NCBI RefSeq assembly: GCF_031755915.1
Contig: NC_083382.1
Location: 13,731,001 to 13,795,000 of the forward strand
Source of the DNA: Ziziphus jujuba
Taxonomy: Eukaryota; Streptophyta; Magnoliopsida; Rosales; Rhamnaceae
DNA: 64,000 bases
Direction of reading: 5' to 3'
Program-made: the position numbers and the translations under genes
Part shown: positions 59,898-64,000 of the stretch, one piece after another
Layout of the letters: every line of letters starts with the position of its first letter
How positions within the stretch are numbered: position 1 is the stretch's first letter
The notes under the pieces: generated by a model
What the model saw: the letters and a program-made list of their open reading frames with translations, nothing else
Database searches by the model: none
What the model was told of the DNA's origin: nothing

Positions 59898-60116
59898 TTG
59901 GTCGGATTTGTCATAAAGATGGTTTGGTGGAATTTCCCTAATTTGGACCACCTGAAAATCTTGGAGAAATTCCGAATCCCGTCCAGCAATACCACAAGCG
60001 GAGATGATGTAATTTCAAGCCACGGTGTAGGAAGTGGAAAGCAATCGTACATGCGTGGTGGTGGTGACGAAGACTTGCATAAATTCTGGGAGCGGATGAA
60101 GAAGAAAGGCATGTGA
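59898..60116 (+). CDS. unrecognised short open frame, possible exon relic
   Basis: A 72-codon frame, less AT-rich than its surroundings, preceded by a possible acceptor (attttag, ending about 59890) and followed by TGA. It contains SGDDVISSHGVGSGKQS and EDLHKFWERMKKKGM; the C-terminal part is charged and helix-like. I do not recognise the family. It could be a terminal exon, part of a captured gene, or chance. No partner exon was found upstream because a decayed LTR lies there. Confidence 0.25.
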   Translation: MVGFVIKMVWWNFPNLDHLKILEKFRIPSSNTTSGDDVISSHGVGSGKQSYMRGGGDEDLHKFWERMKKKGM

Positions 60117-60172
60117 GTTTTTTTATTCCAAATCTAATTTGGATGGCTCGTAAAATTTAATGATCAAAGATT

Positions 60173-60540
60173 GATACGATGGATTTTAAAAAAGTTCAAA
60201 GAATTTTGGATAGGAGAGCCTGACTTTATATATATTTATAATTTTATTGGTTTCTTTTTTATTGAAAGCTAAAGATAATTGTTAATTTGACAATTAAATG
60301 AGAATGATAGTTATCTAAAATTATTAATGCAACAAATTAATATTGAGCACTTGTCTGTGATATGATGGATTTTAAAAAAGTTCAAAGAATTTTGGATAGG
60401 AGAGCCACTTTATATATTTATAAATTTATACGTTTCTCTTTTATTGAAAGCTAAAGATAAATGTTAATTTGACAATTAATTGAGAATGATAGTTATCTAA
60501 AATTATTAATGCAATAAATTAATATTGAGCACTTGTCTGG
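60173..60540 (+). repeat. tandem duplication, unit about 184 bp, two copies
   Basis: gata(c/t)gatggattttaaaaaag...aatattgagcacttgtctg occurs at 60173-60357 and 60359-60538 with only a few differences and small indels (for example gagcctgactt versus gagccactt). The duplication is recent compared with most sequence here. Confidence 0.9.
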
Positions 60541-61609
60541 TTTAGAGTAATGAACATGGGAAGGTTAACGTGGACTTCTTGTCTTCCATTTATGAGTCAA
60601 CAACAGAATTTCATAATTGATAAACTCATAAATTAGCGCAAATGCTTCACTTGAGACGTGGGTACCGAAATTACTGTTAAAAAATATTATATACATATAC
60701 AGCCATTTTTTATAGTACTTTTTTTTTTTCTTAAACTATCAAAATGTATTAATAGATTTATAATCAAAACTTTTATTATTAATTGTTAAATTAATTTAAT
60801 AATTAAAATTTAAAAATATAATTTTGATTTATATTGTGTTTAATGATTTATTAAAACTCTAAATATAATAAAATTTTAAAAAATAATAAATTTATGTATC
60901 TTTTAAATCCTAACTTATAATATAATTAAAAATTTAGTTTTCTATCAAAATCATTCTAATGTGAAAATACATATATATATATATATATATAATCAATAAA
61001 TGTATTAAACATTAAAGGTACCACGTGATTTTAATTTTAATATTTTAAAATTAAAATTTAACTCTTTTTAACTCATGACATGTCACTTTCAGCCAACGTG
61101 GTGTAGAATAATGAACGTGGTAAAGTTAATCTGGACTTCCGTATTCCATTTATCAACTTTTAAGGGGTCAGCGACAGAATTTCATAAATGATAAATTCAT
61201 AAATTAGCGTAAATGCTTCACTTCACACATGGGAAATGTGTGGGGCCTGAAATTACTTTTTTAAAAAATATTATATTCATAAAATATAATTATTTTTCTA
61301 TAATAATTTACTACAAATTTACGATCACAATTTTTGTTATTACCTGTTAGATTGATTCGATAATTAAACTTTAAAAATATAATATTAAATTTTATTAGAT
61401 CTTATAATATATTAAAATTTTAAAATATAATATTAAATTTTATTTGATCTTATAATATATTAAAATTTTAAAATATAATATTAAATTTTATTTGATCCAA
61501 CCATATATTAAAATTTTAAAAAAGTAAACTTATGTATATTTTAAATTGCGAATTTTGATGTAAATAAAAGGCTTGGTTTTCCATTTAAAGTAATTTTAAT
61601 GTGGAAATG
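60541..61609 (+). repeat. second, older duplication with short tandem repeats
   Basis: 60545-60720 (gagtaatgaacatgggaaggttaacgtggacttc...ataaattagcgcaaatgcttcacttgag) is repeated with divergence at about 61103-61280. Within the second copy a unit of about 48 bp (aaatataatattaaattttatt-gatc) is repeated about three times at 61374-61500. (AT)n tract at 60970-60990. No coding content. Confidence 0.8.
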
Positions 61610-62405
61610 TAACATTCTGTCTCAATGGTTAATCTAGGTTGCCTATATTAAAACTGCACTCGTCTAAATATGTTTAATTTCAAAATTCTTTAAATTATAA
61701 AGTTAATCACTTTAAAAAAAATCTCGTTGTTATGAGAGTGACTATCATTACATTTGAAACAGTTCCTAATCTACATTCAGACAATATGTAATTGGACACT
61801 ACGTAGCCTATTAGTGGTACGCACTCACTCACAAGTGACTATCATTACATTTGAATCATCTATTAATTTGCATCCATAAGATATGGGATTGGACACCAAA
61901 TAGTCTGCTAGTGCCCTGTACCCGTCCATAATAGTCATCGTAATCCACCTCTCTTGGAGCCTAGTGTCTTTGATGGCACACTTCCTACTGGTGTAGGTTT
62001 TGATACCATTTGTAGCATTCCACCACCATCGGAGTGACCTAGTGTTTTCAGTAGCATACTTCTTGCTGGACACATGTTCTAATACCATTTGTAACACACC
62101 ACTATCATTGGTGGACTTATCACTTTTTGTCGATATTATTGGCAACTAACCAACCACATTCAATATGAAGTTTTTATTTAGATCTTTTTAGTAGTTCACC
62201 TATTTTAAGATTGTTATCACCTGAGTACGTTTAACTTCAGAGCTCTTTCGAATCATAAAGCTAGCCGATCTGAAAGGACCTCGGTATTATTAGAATGATT
62301 ATTGTGACATTTGAATTATCGATTTATATACACTGGACGATATGGAATTAGATATCAAATAGCCTATCAATGTCCCTCACCTATCTACACTGGTCATCAT
62401 AAAAA
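61610..62405 (-). mobile_element. TRIM-like element, decayed, minus strand
   Basis: Two similar stretches (about 61610-61940 and 62090-62405) share ttatgagagtgactatcattacatttga, ggacaccaaatagcctat and tagtcatcgtaa-like blocks. Between them gttttgatacca (61998-62009) and tctaatacca (62079-62088) read as PBS-like TGGTATCAAAAC on the minus strand, each followed by TGTAGC or TGTAAC, the expected LTR end. Non-coding. The exact ends and a TSD were not established. Confidence 0.5.
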
Positions 62406-62416
62406 ATTCCTATGTG

Positions 62417-62453
<37 letters not shown>

Positions 62454-62601
62454 TTATCATATGTATTAAATTTGAAGGTGCTATGTCAATTTAATTATTC
62501 AAAATTAAAATTTAGTTGGAGAAGTAATAATTTTTAACAATTGTCTCATAAATAGACGTCTAGCATAAAATGGAAACAGTATTCCTAACTGCTCAAAGCT
62601 A

Positions 62602-62656
<55 letters not shown>

Positions 62657-62890
62657 ATAAGTTTTTCTTTTCACTTGCTAGACTCCTAAATTTAAATAAT
62701 TAGCTTCTATTTATATGATTAAGTTAAAATATTAATTTATAAAGTTACTTGTTAGTGCTACCTTAATTTAATGCTATTGAAATCCTAACTGGGCAAATAA
62801 CAATCTTAAATTATTATACCAATAGATGTTTGACATAAAATAGAAACATATCCAAAATGAAATGGAAATTATGGTTCTAACGGATTAAAA

Positions 62891-62926
<36 letters not shown>

Positions 62927-63095
62927 AATAAGATTTTAATTCAACTTTTTAATTTTTTCCACTTATTGGCCTCCTATATTTAGTTAATTAGCTTTTATTT
63001 ATAGTTTTATTATTATTACTATTGTTATTATTATTATTATTATAAACTGGGAAGGGGGAACCAAACCTTGAACTAGAGCATGGAATTATCATCTA
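62406..63095. other. AT-rich spacer with long (AT)n microsatellites
   Basis: (AT)n at about 62416-62448, 62610-62653 and 62893-62922; ATT repeats at 63006-63041. Two stretches (62640-62760 and 62920-63020) repeat ttaataag-ttt...cttat(t)tatagt-ttat and look like an old duplication. Confidence 0.65.
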
Positions 63096-63287
63096 CAAGG
63101 TTCAAAAAATCGATATCGACGGAAATATCGAAAGTTTAAAATACAAAAATTTTCATGAAAATATCGAAAAATATCAGATATTGATAAAAAATTATAAAGG
63201 ATGATGGAAAATTGTTTTATTTCTACTATTTCAAAAAATAAAAATTTCAAAAAAATATCGAAGAAATTTTGCATATTTTAAACCATG
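63096..63287. mobile_element. MITE with 8-bp target duplication (192 bp)
   Basis: The ends are CAAGGTTCAAAA and, on the other strand, CATGGTTTAAAA. The TSD atcatcta is perfect (63088-63095 and 63288-63295), pointing to a hAT-type MITE. The interior is rich in atatcga motifs (aatcgatatcgac, gaaatatcgaa, aaaatatcg). Confidence 0.75.
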
Positions 63288-63295
63288 ATCATCTA

Positions 63296-64000
63296 TGGTC
63301 ATTATTTTTTTATCTTTTATCTATAGGTAATTATTAATTTATAAACTTATTATCTGTCAATACTACATCAATGTAATGCTTTAAAATTGAAATTTTTATT
63401 AAACAAGCAACAACATTTAACAATTTTTATATTAATATATATATATATATATGTAAATATATATATGAGAGTTATATTTTCAATAATTAGAACTGATATA
63501 TATAGTGTTTTATTTGTTTATTATTTACGAAATTAACATTTTTTTTAGTGTTACATAGTATACACCATTTAATATTTTCTTTCATTAATATTTACTTTAA
63601 AATATATTTTGAAAAGAAATTCTATGTGGAGTAAAAGAATATAGCGTTGTTTCATAATAAAATAAATAAATAAATAAAACTCACAAGAGGTCATAGTTCC
63701 TAGATACAGCCTTTGAAAGCTTTAATCTTTAAATCTTCACCAGAAGCCAAAAATCCATTTTTGTTCTCTGAGTTTTCTACAAAGAAAAAGTGAAGCTCCA
63801 AAATTTATTAGAGCCCTAAAAGTCTTTTTTCTGTCAACAACGAAAGTTGAAAGGTAGAAAAATGGCTTCGTAGTAGTAATGATAAAAAATAACGGACAAC
63901 GGCTCCAGTGTTTATACACTCGTTTTCACAAAAATAATAGGACACAGGCCACTCATACAAAAGAGAGAGGACAAATTTCCACTGCACTCTGGCCCACAAC
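63296..64000. other. spacer and duplicated flank at the window edge
   Basis: From about 63545 the sequence matches 17460-17945 and then, after the LINE, 19340-19380: acatagtatacaccattta, atacagcctttgaaagctttaat, aaatccattttt-gttctctgagtttt, cactcataca. The copy at 17.9 kb was cut by the LINE; this one was not. No coding frame is convincing in either copy. Confidence 0.65.

Overview
This is plant nuclear DNA, almost certainly from a eudicot. Evidence: a split gene with GT-AG introns encoding the C-terminal half of a WSD1-type wax ester synthase/diacylglycerol acyltransferase; plant Ty1/copia and Ty3/gypsy LTR retrotransposons primed by initiator-methionine tRNA; a TRIM element; a LINE; several MITEs; and an AT-rich background with many (AT)n microsatellites. 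The species cannot be fixed from sequence alone. The only host gene supported with confidence is the WSD-like gene at the left edge (four exons, 3-4270; its 5' half lies outside the window). A block next to the LINE (about 17.68-19.4 kb) resembles the right edge of the window (63.55-64.0 kb), so part of the locus has been duplicated.

Layout. 1-4.3 kb: WSD-like gene, with a TA-flanked MITE just after its stop. 4.5-7.2 kb: AT-rich spacer and a hAT-type MITE. 7.2-13.1 kb: an old LTR-like repeat (family A) split by a 3.07-kb minus-strand solo LTR. 14.4-17.1 kb: a 2.7-kb terminal-inverted-repeat DNA element. 17.9-19.3 kb: a 5'-truncated LINE with an 11-bp target duplication. 20.8-26.9 kb: a second family A copy split by a second 2.97-kb solo LTR. 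28.6-29.2 kb: a second copy of the hAT MITE, itself holding a 69-bp LINE/SINE tail. 29.7-32.7 kb: a third, older solo LTR of the same 3-kb family.

32.8-37.3 kb: a tandem array of 600-bp units arranged as a higher-order repeat (A-B-C-A-B-C-A-b, period 1800 bp). It appears to be grown from a piece of copia pol. 37.65-39.76 kb: a third family A copy, directly followed by a primer binding site, which marks family A as an LTR. 39.9-56.6 kb: a nest of retrotransposons. A decayed plus-strand copia is split by a minus-strand copia with TA...TA LTR ends (TSD ATTCT). That copia is split by a 7.84-kb gypsy element (TSD ATGGA). The outer copia is split again by a solo LTR related to the gypsy LTR, and that solo LTR carries a complete 385-bp TRIM (TSD TATGG). 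58.3-59.9 kb: a fourth, decayed family A copy. 60-64 kb: local tandem duplications, a TRIM-like element, a MITE with an 8-bp TSD, and the duplicated flank at the window edge.

Except for the WSD-like gene, no coding region here looks functional. The gypsy element has several in-frame stops, frameshifts and lost catalytic residues; the copia and LINE genes are pseudogenes. The interest of the window lies in the order of insertions and in the retroelement-derived tandem array.
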